Position numbers and translations under genes: made by a program
The notes under the pieces: model-generated
Database searches by the model: none
What the model was told of the DNA's origin: nothing
What the model saw: only the letters and a program-made list of their open reading frames with translations
From: Brachyhypopomus gauderio
Taxonomy: Eukaryota; Chordata; Actinopteri; Gymnotiformes; Hypopomidae
Length of the DNA stretch: 64,000 nt
Assembly: GCF_052324685.1 (NCBI RefSeq)
Contig: NC_135223.1
Span: 21,443,869 to 21,507,868, forward strand
Reading direction: 5' to 3'
In this document: piece after piece, positions 10,816-36,444 of the stretch
Layout: every line of letters starts with the position of its first letter
How positions within the stretch are numbered: position 1 is the first letter of the stretch

Positions 10816-13800
10816 CTCTGAACACTTGTAGGGTTTTTCTTAGGAGGCAATTAAAATGTATTTAAATTTTCATTATTATTTTTATTTTATACACTGTAAT
10901 TATATACTGTATACATTCTGGGAAAAAAAATCATATAGGCCATCAACATCAACTATTTTTATTTGTCTTTTAACTAAATTTAAGCATAAACCTTTGGCTA
11001 AAATGACTTTATGACTATACATAAAACATTGAGAACATACATTGAGTCAGCTCTGTCCAAATGTTTGACTAGTATATGTATGCACAAATCTACATGGGAG
11101 GAGCCACAGAGAATGATATAAAAAAATCAAAGCTAAGATATAAGCCAGATCATCACAGAAAAACAAGTAACAGTGAAACAACCAGGCATACTGAGAGTAG
11201 CTAAGATGCAGATAAGACTCTGGTAATGTGGCAATGCCAGATAATGGAAACATTCAGCAGAAGGAACATGAGAAGATGGAGTAGAAATAGGGTCTGAAAG
11301 AGGAAATGGAAAGACCGTAGAAGGTTAACACCAAGGTTGTTCCTGTGGCAACAGGGAAATTTGGTGCTGTGACCCTCAAGGACCTCATAGAAATCGGTAG
11401 ACCAACTGATTAATGATATAGCCCTTGGTCTTGGCAGTATCACAGTTGCACTGTCATCACACAAGATAATGATTAAACTGACTGGCTTTAACCTATACAC
11501 TGTCCAGCTGAAGAGGTGCGTGTTCAGTAATAGGCCCTAATTCCTCCTCTAATGTTGTCAACCCTAGTGATGGTCTTAAAGACTACTCAGAATATAACTT
11601 GATATGACAAGGTTGACTCACTGGAATGGTCATCAGGTGGAGAGGACTTTTGGTATATTCTTTGAAATTTGTGTAATCTGTCCTAGCCTTTTATTACACT
11701 GAACAAAGGTTTGATCATTAGATTTCTGGGTATGGTTTTGTATTTTGTTGTTGTTGAAGGGCAGGTTTGATCAGCTGGCACTCCTGTATGAAGGCTGCTT
11801 AAGCTTACTTTGTGATTCTCCATTAGGAAGAATCAAAGGAGGAATTGGAGGAATTCATATTCCCCTTTAATCTTATTTACTTGTTTTGTCATTGTTTATG
11901 ATTCTGCTTTATATAACATTTCACAGACTATGTTTATAATGTTTATGTTAAGTACTTCTATTATTCTTCTGAATGTCTTGGTGGCTCTTTTCTGTGCCTT
12001 ATGCCTCTGTGAATGCATCAAGGTCATGAGGTGTTAACACACTGATGCTTCATCCACCCTTCTCCCTACCTATCTCCCACCTTTCTCTCCTCCTTCTCTC
12101 CGTCACTCCTGTGATGTTAGCCTGACTACATGCTGTTAGACTAGCACCCACATATTCAAAATTGATCTGAATATGCTCCATGTGCACAAACAGTGAGGCC
12201 TCGTTGCATCATCTAAGGATGATTTGTCTAATTTGGAAAAAAGGTCTCAGCAAATTGACCATTAATGGAAGTCACATGTCCACTTCTCCCAAGCCTCAAC
12301 ACCCTTTGGCTTCTAAGAAAGAGGTGACAGGGTGGACAAAAAGATCTTTCATGAATGGAGGAAGCCCCGGGAATACTTCAGGGCCCATATGGACTGATTC
12401 CCCTCTTGGGGACTGAACATGTCTGGGTTTATTAATGACCCTGCCAACAAGGTCACTGCCTTTCATGACGTCACCTTCTGTGGGCCTCTCTCTGATGACA
12501 TCGGCTCTATACTCTCACTTTACTGGCCATTTCCCCCTGACCTGGGAATGACCTTGGAACCCACCGAAGGAGTTTTCCATTTGTTTGGTAAGATTTCCTA
12601 CTTCTACGTTTTTCCAGTAAGGTCTTACAAATGGAAACACATTGTCCAATAATGATTGGAGCACTTTCCATCTGGTAATTGAATCATCAGGGCAATGTAT
12701 ATTATGGACTGACAAAAAGTTGGAATCTATATTTTTGAGCATAAACGTTTTCATATGTAAACTTCAGCACTTGAGCTAGTTTTAATGAAGCCTTTGCCAG
12801 TCACCATATTGATAAATGTAGCCTTCTTTAATGCACATGGAAAGGAATTATCTTCAAGAATATTAAAATGCTCTGTGTACAGATTATAATCATGTCTTTT
12901 GATGGGAAAGGACTTTATTTATAGAACCATGGACACTGGGAAAAGAGTTGGATGAGATAATCTGATTACAATAGTGTCACAAGTCTGTTTGTAGATACTA
13001 AGGTTTGGATGAGTAAGGGAAGACGCTCTCTCACGAGACAAGTCACATTTTCCTCAACACATGCTGAATGGTATGATAAGAGTAGCGTGGTGTCCTGAGG
13101 TGTGATTATCCCGTGGGAGTTACGGCTTGGAGATTAGTTGGGAAAATGTGTCTGCAGAATAGCAGCTTGTTGATGGATGCTCTGGCTCCTTCACATTCTT
13201 GTCTTACATCTTTACTGATATAAAAGAGTCTAAAAATGGGTCAGACGTGTAGTTAGACACTGAGAATGTACCCATAAAGAGAGATTAGCTAGACAAGGCT
13301 CTATTGTGTTATTGGGGAATATGGTAATTTTATTTTATTTTCAGCCTAAATGTTTGAACAAATTTTGGTTCTTGCAGTCTTACAGTGAAGAAGAGGGACA
13401 TGGTTTGAATGTAAGCAGCTGTTTGAAACTGACTAGAAAGAGTGTAATGCATAATGGGATTGGGATATCGTTAGACAGGATTAGTGGCAGATAATGAGGG
13501 GAAATGAGAGCAAGAGGAGATAAGCGCACTAACACACTTCTGTCTTGTCAAGCTGCAATACTGAACTACCATAAACGTGATGGAACAATACTAACATCAA
13601 CCTTAAAAGTTGAAAGGTAGTCAGGAATTAGTCATATCCCTGTATTTGTTGCACTCGAGTTGTGCATTTGATTTTAAATTAATGTAATTGCCATTTTTAC
13701 ACATCAGTCTACATTTATTGAAGTGAAAACATGTTGTAAAGAGTTTTAAAAATTAATGACAAACCAAAAATTTAAATCTCTTATTCCAAATGTTTTCAGC

Positions 13801-16232
13801 TCCTTTGATGCTTAAGTATATCCTGTTTGCTTTAATTGACCTTTAGACGTGTCTCGGCCTACCAGTTGCAATTTCAATTGACTGGAGTTTAGAAAGACTT
13901 CTACGTATATGGGCCCATAGTTTACACTGTATTGTCAAGATAATAATTGAGCCATGAAGTCCAAGGAACTGTGAATCTTCATGATCAAACCATGACAAGG
14001 CATAGATCAGCACAGAAATATAAAACAATATTTAAGCATTGAACATCTGGGCAAGAAGGGCCTCAAATAGAAGTAAAATTTAAAAATTTTTATTTCCAAA
14101 ACTCTTACAAAACATGCATTTGCCTTCTTTCTATGGGAGATTAAGTGTAGTTTAATGGTTTAAATGGAATCATTATGGTTGAACAGGTGCTCTGTGGAGG
14201 TATGTTTTGACGCACGGGTGGCCCATGTCCTCACCAAATATCACTTCCTACAGAACTGCCTTACCCAAACATGTGCAGTGACAAACTAACCAAAACTATT
14301 CTTTCTCAGATCCTGTAAATACTCGATAAACCAGTAGTTGATGTGCATGTCATGGCATTCCAAACCCAGACATTTTGCAGTGTTTTATTAGTGATGCACA
14401 GTGCCTAAAAAAACAGCATTACAGTGAAATCATTCATTTTCTAGTCTGATGTCATCTCAAAGCTTTCATAACTCCTGAGCCTGGCGTCTTTGGTCTGTAA
14501 TTGGTGGAAACACCACAGGCTCCTGAGAAGATGTTGTAGGTTGGTGCTCACAACTGGTAGATGCATTATCTTCCCATAAAACCTCTAGTGGGAGGTAATC
14601 AAAATGAGAACCAGACTTTCTCTGTACTCTGTGGCTCAGAAAACCAGACCTTCAAGGCAAGTTTAAATTGTTGACTGTCTGCTGCTGTCAGGAACTGGTT
14701 GGGGCTGCTGATTGATGTGGGGTACTCCCAGTGTGTAATGATAGATCTGTTTCCCAAAGTCTAAATCTTGCTGTAATTCGGCATTTTTTCAACGTATGCT
14801 GATGCATTTACATAGCGTGAGTTATGCAAGACAAGAACTTTTGAAGAGAGGGTATTAATGGTTAAAAAAGCAATGGAAGACATGATGAAATAATGAGAGA
14901 GAAGTGTATACATTATAGCAAAGAAATGTGCTGCAGTAAATTAACCTAGTCCCAAGATCATCCCATCAATGGTATGAAGGAGATTTAAAATTACATGTTG
15001 GATAACTGAGTTCACTTTAATTAGGAATGCAATATTATGTTTGCAAACGTACCTGGGGTTAGGGGATCTCCCCACTCCATATTTATGATCTTCAAGCCAT
15101 GAGGTCTGTTACCCTTCAAGTGCATATGTGCTGACTTCAGTAATGTAATCATTATGATGCATATTTCAACTGTTAGGCTATTTAAAATTTCCAAAAGACA
15201 GTGGTGAGTTTGCTCAGAGTATTATACTGCACACTAACAAATGTACACAAACAATAACACAATTAATTAATATGTAAAATGCTTTAATCATGACTGAGTT
15301 TCATTCTTGAATTCTTATATGTAGCCTACATGCATGTACACAATATTAACTACTGGCAGGAGTTTTGTACAGCTCCCTCAAATGTTCACATTAACAATGA
15401 AAAAAGCATCAGACACCTCTACTGGGATAGTAAAAGTAGAATAAAGATATTTTTATTGATTGAAGTAAAAGTTACAAGTGCTCAAAAGTGTTTAAATACA
15501 AGTGTAAACACCTCGTTAGTGAATTGTTACAGTAGACAGAGTGACCCTGTACTGTTGCTTCAAACCCTGGAAGATATTGAAGATATGGAAGATACTCGTT
15601 GATATCCGACACCACGCTGCCGTCTGGTGGGCAGGGTACGAACACCTGTTTAGCTGGTACAACTGCCCTGTTTTAAATAACATACTACCACTTTCCTAAT
15701 ACGAAATATTTGCCAGAAGCGGAAGCGGTATGTTTGTAGGTCAGTCTGAATGGGTTATAGTTTCACTGGCATGTCAGTAAAGTGTTCAAAGTTCAAAGAA
15801 AGCAAGTTCGTCCCCAATACGAGAATTGAAACGTCGTCGCCTGCACTCACAGAAAATGTTGAGAAAGTCGACAGCCTTCAGTGGCGCACGAAAGACACCT
15901 TACATGGGAAAGACGTTTTATAAACTGTTTTTTCAGATAAAGATTCCCCTTGTCTGCTTTCAGTATTTATTTAAAATCAGCGTCGACCGTGTTAATATCT
16001 ATTCTTAGCAGTTGTCATGAGTCGGGAGTATTTTGACCAGATGGTTTGACGGCTCTGTCTTTCTGGCTTGGGCTGCTAAGTCCCGCCCTTTGGTCGAGCG
16101 GACAGTGCAGAAACAAGTTCAAGTTGGGAACAAAACTTCTTACATTTCGTGTATTTGTAATTTTTTTCACATGCCATAAGTACACTTAACTTCATTCAGT
16201 CTTGTATTTTAAGCACAACTCATGCGTAAAAA
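10816..16232. other. Gene-free stretch upstream of tcea3
   Basis: Short open frames only. Two consecutive frames at 12180-12652 show no family resemblance. The last few hundred bases (about 15600-16232) presumably hold the tcea3 promoter and 5'UTR, but I find no clear TATA box or CpG island. No RNA gene seen. Confidence 0.4.
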
Positions 16233-28904
<12,672 letters not shown>

Positions 28905-28928
28905 CTTCCAGTGTGAAGCCTCATCTAC

Positions 28929-28934
28929 AATAAA
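28929..28934 (+). terminator. Candidate tcea3 polyadenylation signal AATAAA
   Basis: AATAAA occurs 24 bp after the TAA of tcea3. It would give a very short 3'UTR; further signals downstream could be used instead. Confidence 0.4.
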
Positions 28935-29033
28935 GAGTTGCCCGCCTTCTCATTCTGGATGATTGAAAATCCAAATTACTTTTACCAAATTACCCCGTGA
29001 TGTCACAATTTGTCACCAATGTTTGGTCACTGA

Positions 29034-29188
29034 CAGGGCCGGAGTGGGACACGTTTTCAGCCCGGGAGTTTCATGACCAAATCCGGCCCAAAATTATTTT
29101 TCCCTCCCAATCGGCCCAAACTAGAGATTGACATGAGCCGGCTCATCGGGAATTCTCCCGAATCTCCCGATTAGCCTCTCCGGCTCTG
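29034..29188. mobile_element. hAT MITE, copy 1 (155 bp)
   Basis: Begins CAGGGCCGGAG and ends CTCCGGCTCTG. A perfect 8-bp duplication GTCACTGA flanks it (29026-29033 and 29189-29196). It is about 95 percent identical by eye to the copy at 35154-35308. Confidence 0.95.
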
Positions 29189-31520
29189 GTCACTGATTTC
29201 TATTTAATTGAATTCTGCACTGAATACAAAACTTCAATATCAGTGATAAATGATTGTATTCAAAACATTCAGTTTTGTATAATTTTAAATAATTAAAATT
29301 TTTCATTTCAACATTGTAATTGTTTAGCTGTTTTTTGTTTTATTTTGCTTTGTTTTTGTTTGTTTGTTTTCTACAACACTAGTAAACTGCATGGTCTCGA
29401 ATGAGATTAAAACCACAATTTTCTAGCTTGGGAAAAATCTTTGTATAAGATCTGATTTAAAATCGTGTTTTCCTTGGAATGTAAATGACAACCTAAATTG
29501 ATCATACTATTGGATTTCTATGGTACTAATTAAAAACAAAGTCCAGATGAGTTGTATATCATTTCGGTTAATATATAGGTTTGACTTGTGATTAGAAATT
29601 GTGATTTCTAAAAAATATTTGATCCTTTAGACTGTACAATAATGTTGCTACTTTTGACGTTCCATTCATAGTCATAATTACACCTTTATTGGCACCTGTA
29701 ATGCCATGCTTACCATCATGTCAGTCTGCATTATTTTAGAAATAAACAGAAGACAGCAGAGCTTTTTCCTTCCTGTTCCTTTTTCTCAAAAGCCACTAGC
29801 ACATGGGATCTACGTGCCGTTGCACTCCCGGTCTCTTAATGACACAGACCAGAGTTAATGATGCCCCTGGCTCTATATTTGACCCTTAATAAGCACCATG
29901 CTATCTGCTTCATCCTCTGTTCTTTGCCATCTTGCTGTCTTTAAAACAATTGATTCGGTGTGAAATTATGCCCTTTTAGCTTTGAAGCCTTACGTTTTAT
30001 TATTCATCTTATCTTTGCCCATAATACCCAGCCAATAGTAAAATGACTTGGAGAACTGCTTAAGGTTGACTCCTCCCTCTACATTTGACATAGCTAGATC
30101 ACTCTGTCAGCCAATATTTACCCACATAGATAAGTATCCTCACAGCTCAAAAGTGCAGTTCAAAAGTTGTTCCTATGTTCAGTGTTCAGCTAATAAATAC
30201 TGTATTTACTGTACTTCAGCAGGACAATGCTTTTAAAATTCTTTATTAGTATATTTCACGAGGTACCTTATAAAACTCCTTGCAACTTATTGGTCCTTTC
30301 ATGTTGGTAATCACCACATACTTTTGAAGATTAGAATTTAGCATGCATACTGAAAAGTACAATCGTTGTTGTCTTCCAATCCTTAGTTAAGCAGTCTCTG
30401 ATTAGGACTGTGTGGATTCATAATGTTCCTTGCTTTGTGTATGTCTTCAGAAAAATGTGCGCTTTGCAGATAATAACCTCTTGAGCTAAAAAAGAACTTT
30501 CCTGTGCAGATTCCTTTTTTCTGTAAAATTCAGCCACATGCTGACTGGCTCCTGGAGGATCAACTCATTCCAGTAGATAGGCAGCTGTTTAGCCCTAACA
30601 CCAGCATTTGTCAGAGACCAAGCACTGGGACCCTGTAGATATTTTGCCATATTTCCCCAAGGTGCTGTGCCTCATTCTCAAATACACCCCAACCTGATTG
30701 ACTGTGGCCTGTCCTATAGTAACGAATTTCTGCAGTGGAAATTGCAGACCTTTACTAAAAAAAAGTTTCAGCATGCAAAGTTCTGAATGTGTGAAATATT
30801 ATTTGTGGATCTTATACATGAGTGAGAAGTAATCTTTCTTAACAAATTTGCATTTACATTTTATGGTTGTAGATCACTCTGCCTTCAATGTTTTTATTCT
30901 AGAACTTTAACCGGGCACTTTTTTTAGACAGTAGCCCATTTTTTCAAAACACAAATGCCAGCTACAACACAATGCAGATCTTTCATCAAATGAAGACTAC
31001 ACTCGAGTGTTATGTCTTCTTAAAATTGTGTTTTGCCTACTAATTTCTGAATGTCTTGAAGCAGTAGAACAGTGGCTCAGTTTCACAGGGTCTACAATGG
31101 ACCAAAGCTCCACTTCCTCCTCCCCATCTTCATCTTTTCTTTATTTCTCAGTAGAGGTCAGTAGGCCAACATAATGTTCAATTCTGAGTCCACACATGAA
31201 AACCAGGCATGAAAACCAGGCATGGCCAACTGCTATAACTGTGAGGTTTTGAATGGAAGTGCTTTCAAAATGAATGCAATAAATAAATAACTGTGTGTAG
31301 TGTTCTGAAAAGAAATGTAACATAAAGGAATGAAAATGAGTTTGTGTTTTTGTAGACTTTGCTCAGGGATTCCAGTTGAAGTCTGTAAATAAGTGCTAAA
31401 AACTGTAGTAGCTATGAGAGAAAGTGTGTGTGTGTGATGCACAGAATGAAACAACCATGATGAAAACAGACTTGTACACAACACTGAACACTAACCAGAC
31501 ACAAGGTGGGAGTGAGAACC

Positions 31521-31522
<2 letters not shown>

Positions 31523-31563
<41 letters not shown>
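31523..31563. repeat. (AC)n microsatellite
   Basis: About 20 perfect AC units. Confidence 0.95.
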
Positions 31564-31565
<2 letters not shown>

Positions 31566-34500
31566 GGAGAGTGGAATAGACACACATGATGATGAACACG
31601 ACCAGAAACATACGGGGGAGGAGTGGAGGGACCATTACAGATGACATATTGGATATGGACGTCTTGAAATGAATTGCAGTTTAAATGTGAGACCTTTCAC
31701 CTTTGCAGCTATAGGCTATTAAAAACACCCAGTTTTGCTTACATATGCTCTTCATTTTGTTCCATTGCATTATTATCCATCCAAAATTATTTCATATGAT
31801 CTAGACAAAAAGGATGAGAAATCCTAATCATGAAGGTTTTACAAGCAGGACTACTGCAGAGCAGAGCGGCACACTATGCGTTCTTCAGAGCTTAACTGAA
31901 CAGGAAAGATGAAACGACTCGCACATGTCTGAAGAATACGCATGCACAGTGTTTCATTTAGCTGGACAGACATTAACACGCCATTTTGAATTTCCTGAGG
32001 GTCATTAGATCTAAAAGCTGTCTTGCTTTATAATAATAAAGATGGAGCCATTTTAGCAAGGACGAGGAGCAACCAGGGTCCCTCATCATTTTCTTCATCA
32101 GCCTTTGTAGGTGTGTGTAGATGAAACGAGTGACCATTGTAGAACCTAAAGCATCGAAAGCAATCCGAGTCCGTCACCCCATCTTTTTGATTCTCCCTGC
32201 ATGATGCAATGATTTGTGCACCCGTTAACATGCGTCTGTTTAAGCATCCATTCCCAATGCAGACCGGCAGTTGTGGTTTTCATCTCATCCCCAAACCTCA
32301 CTGACATTAAATCCATTAGGACAAAGCACACATGCATTTGCAGCGCCCCTGCAGTGACCTCAGTGAGGGTGTCTCAGATGGAGCTATTAGCATTCAGAGG
32401 GGACTGATGCAGAGAGCAATTACAGAGTAAATAAACAGTACATGAAGAAGATCAAATTAGAGAGAGAGAGAGAGACAGAGAGAGAGAGAGGAAAGCAAAG
32501 TGAACATTAATAAAGCCTGTCATTTTATGCGTATGAGGAGTGATGCATATACGCTTGTGTTGAACAGTGCTTGAGAAAGAAGATACTGGTTGAGGAGATT
32601 CTGTGGTCTTCCATGTTTAATAACAGAAGAGTGGGGTGACCGTCTATGACAGCGCGACACACTCATGCTTGATTGAGCACAGGTTGAACTGCAGTGAATG
32701 TCTTTGTTGCTGTGTTCACACTGAAAGACATTTCTCTGGAAGTACTGGCTTGCAGAGAAAGGACAAGCCGTGTGAAATTACAGATGTATTACAGACACAT
32801 TTACGGTACCACTATGACCCCAAGGTTTCTTTTCATATCTGCATTTGCATATCTTCTTTGCATGAATGCAGCCAGTACAATAAAAAAAAATTATTCATAA
32901 ATTCTGCAATACTGCACTGATAAATGTATTACAAAAAGAGAATGTGAGTGAGAATGTGAAATACCATGTCTGTTTATGGTGAAATTACATGATAGCATTT
33001 GGTTTAATGTTGTATCCATTAAAGCATAGGTAGGCTTTTTTGTCATTAAACTATACTGTGCAATCAGGAGATATGTAAATGAGTGTGCTCTTCCTTTCTG
33101 CACTAATGATGTTACTGTTGCTAATAACCTAAATTAGCCAACAACCATCCCATTAAAAACAATAACCTATGGAAATAAAGTCATGCTCATAAAAACTAAC
33201 ATGGAAATTTCAGTGGAGTCAGATGAGAGTCGGTTTGTGAAGTGAATCGAGGACACGGTAAAGCCTAATGAACACCCATGATGACTCCTCCATTTGGTCT
33301 GTAGCTCTCAAGCAGAGTGCATTATTAGAGTGGAGAGAGTGTCCTGTTAATACAAATAGGCTGCTTCTTGAGCATTAATGACTCTGTTGTGAGGAGGTCT
33401 GGCAACCGAAAATCACCATGTCTCTTTCCTGTCCTGCTGTTCTGTTAGGCCTGGTCAAGCCTTTGTTGTTGCAGCCTTTGCCAGTCTTGTAACAGCCATT
33501 TGCTTGTTGCAACCGCCAGAGAGTCTATGCAAATTAAATGTCCTCATTTCTGTCCACACTTAAAAGCATTCGACTGGAATCTAAGATTTAGTGCTAGAGT
33601 GAGTCCACTTACACAGTTACGTCCACAGAAGTTAACGAGAGTGAAGTGTCCCCACGGACACGCTCATGTCACAACGCGAGTGGAAGGCTGTGTGTTGTCT
33701 GGGATGTTGGGAGCAGAGTTCTAACAGGAGAACAGGGAGCTAATCACCTCCCACAGGCAGATCTCTGCATTCATCTCTGGATCCAACGCTGCGCTCCCTC
33801 CTGGGATAATACAACCACCACAGCTGAACCCTGGGGGAAGGCACACACAGAAACATTAGTGCTGCCTGTACAGAAAGAATTGCCTTCTCCAGGGGAATTC
33901 AATTAATCGAAACAGAGGAGAAAAAAAACATTTAGGGCAGATTAAAATAATGTATTCTCGTTGGAAAATAAAAGTGCAGTATACATAACAGATATAACAC
34001 AATATACAGAAACGTGAAAGCAGAGGTAAGGTTGTGACTTTAAGGATGACCTATAACCTCCAGAATGTTTCCTTCTGTGACAGGAAAACTTTTTGTTTTG
34101 CAGTCTTGCTAAAATCAACAGGATGGTAAGACCTGATAACCATGGCCATCATCACTGTATTCACTCTCGCTGAAAGCCATTTAGAGGATGGGTACTCTAA
34201 TAATTTCATGTAGCTCTTTGAAACACTGAAATATTGTGATGGCCAATGTAGCCAACAGCAACACTGCTCTCAGTGCATTAGAAGTTGCTTATTAGTATTT
34301 ACTTTTCACAGAGGAAATTAAATATTGGGCTACAGCTACTTACAAAGTGCTTTCTTTTGAAAACATTGTGACCTTTCAATGTTAAATCTTGTTCTATCCT
34401 CGTATAGACCTAATATACATAATAGCAGATTGTGTCCATCAGCAAAATGCCATGCAATGACCCACAGGGCTTTCAAAATAAATGTAGAGAACTTGTCTCT

Positions 34501-35153
34501 CTGCTGTAGAGCACCAAAAAGCCTGACTTCATTACCTCTTTTACCAAGAAGAGCAGGAGGAAATGATTAGATGCTAATAGTATTCATGGATTGTTGTGTT
34601 TCTTACATTAGCGATAATGAAGTCAGACCCATGTCTTATTATACATGGGTCCTCAGACCAGCAAGAGCATCTTCATCACATTACCTTTGAACACCTGCAG
34701 ACCTGCTTTGTGCATGTGACATAGAACCTTTAACCCTCTAAAGGTCTGATACGCCACCAGCAAAGTAAAACATTATGCAATACTATAAAGGCCATCAAAT
34801 GATTGTAAGGCTTTTGATTTATAAAGATTCAGGTGCAAGATGTGCCTAAATAGCACCGTGCACAACAGAAGTTATGTCTCACAGTACCATTGTTCTCAGT
34901 CGGGTGTACTATGGGTATACTATGGTCTTAAATCCATAAATGAAATTCCTGAATTCAAAATGTTTAAACAGCTATTCACAATTGTGAAATGTCTGAATTT
35001 AAAAATCATTAAGAAATTGCTTACTACTCCCAAATTCATAATTTTCCCTGCATTTTCACATGATTTGCAATTACGGACAAAGATCAGATGTACAGGGTAT
35101 ACTAAAGAACAGGTAATAGAGGTTAAGACTGCTGAGAAAGAGATCACTGCAGG

Positions 35154-35308
35154 CAGGGCCGGAGTGGGCCACTTTTTCAGCCCGGGAGTTTCATGCCCAA
35201 ATCCGGACCAAAATTATTTTTCCCTCCCAATCGGCCCAAACTAGAGATTGACATGAGCCGGCCCATCGGGAATCCTCCCGAATCTCCCGATTAGCCACTC
35301 CGGCTCTG
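35154..35308. mobile_element. hAT MITE, copy 2 (155 bp)
   Basis: Same family, length and orientation as 29034-29188. It is flanked by its own 8-bp duplication ACTGCAGG (35146-35153 and 35309-35316), so the two copies are independent insertions and not a duplicated segment. Confidence 0.95.
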
Positions 35309-35954
35309 ACTGCAGGACAACACAGTCGCTTAAAGCATCAAGTGATCACGGCCACAGAGCAGAGGGTGTTCTATTTAGGCATAAAATCTTACCAATTGAG
35401 AGTAAATTGAAAGCGTTAACACGGCTGCTTTGAATTAATATTTTCTTTACCTTGAAAAAGAAACATGTCTCTGTATCGGTAATGTGTTGGGTAGGGGAGG
35501 TCCAGGTTCTAACAGGAAAATCTTCCATTAAAGATTTACCACTTATCCACACATATTCCTATTTAATAATTAATTAGACCTCTGTTTCCCCAGGCCTTTC
35601 CAGTTACATTACCATGACACCAGTGGGACGTGATTTTAAACATCAGTCTCACATTATAGGATAACACTTTTATTACATCATTGTTTCCCAAATGTGTAAT
35701 TTGAAACTGATTAGCTACTGTATGTAATCAGAAATGCAACAACATTAGATGCCTGGATTTATATTTAAGGCACTGTATATATTAAATTTATATGTATATA
35801 TTTTTAGTCATGGTGTGACTAGGCAGAGCAAATAACTGATTATTCTTCAGCTAATGCTGCCTTTTGTTTTAAATCTTTTGGTTTAAAAATAATGCAATAT
35901 GACAAATTGTTAAGTATATTGATTTACTTTCATACAATGATAAATGGAAACTAA

Positions 35955-36027
35955 TGCAATATTCATTATTTAATCTATATTTCACAGAAAATACACATTT
36001 TCTGTGAAATATAAATGAATATTGCAT
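35955..36027. repeat. Interrupted palindrome next to the oprd1 promoter
   Basis: ATATTTCACAGAAAAT on the left pairs with ATTTTCTGTGAAATAT on the right across an ACAC loop. After a short bulge ATGCAATATTCATT pairs with AATGAATATTGCAT, so about 30 bp of each arm can form a stem. The (TA)n tract follows within 5 bp. Confidence 0.8.
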
Positions 36028-36028
36028 G

Positions 36029-36031
<3 letters not shown>

Positions 36032-36119
<88 letters not shown>
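36032..36119. repeat. (TA)n microsatellite upstream of oprd1
   Basis: About 44 uninterrupted TA units ending 325 bp before the oprd1 start codon and about 140 bp before the TATA box. Confidence 0.95.
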
Positions 36120-36121
<2 letters not shown>

Positions 36122-36259
36122 CTTTCTTTTCAGAAGATAGAGTCGCACGTGTTACTGTGGTATAACATTGTTTTAGTGAGCAAAAATAGGAGGAGACGCC
36201 GGACGTAAAAGGCGTGGAGTATCCTCGTGTGGTACCAGGACCGTTCTTCACGGAGCGCA

Positions 36260-36265
36260 TATAAA
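36260..36265 (+). promoter_or_regulatory. oprd1: Candidate TATA box of oprd1
   Basis: TATAAA in the context GCATATAAACCC, 180 bp upstream of the start codon, would place transcription start near 36290 and give a 5'UTR of about 155 nt. No cap-site evidence is available. Confidence 0.4.
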
Positions 36266-36444
36266 CCCACCACAGCCTACACACCCCGTTCTGTAGAGAA
36301 GCACCTGCTGTTGAACTCGGATGCGTCCACAGACGGCTAGCATTTCCTCAACACCCATCGACAACACTGGAAAAATAAAGTTTTTTCCATACAACAAAAA
36401 TAATAATAAGTTAATTTTTTTGGAAGAGGAGAAGGTAGCGAACA

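Larger units (their letters stand above)
28940..35940. other. Intergenic region between tcea3 and oprd1
   Basis: A/T-rich, with two copies of one hAT MITE (29034 and 35154), an (AC)n tract (31523), an (AG)n tract (about 32460-32493) and a short tandem duplication ATGAAAACCAGGC (about 31193-31220). No exon of a recognisable protein and no RNA gene seen. Confidence 0.45.

Noticed and set aside
36026..36284. Open frames of alternating Tyr-Ile on both strands
   Set aside because: They only read through the (TA)n microsatellite; the same applies at 16870-17088.
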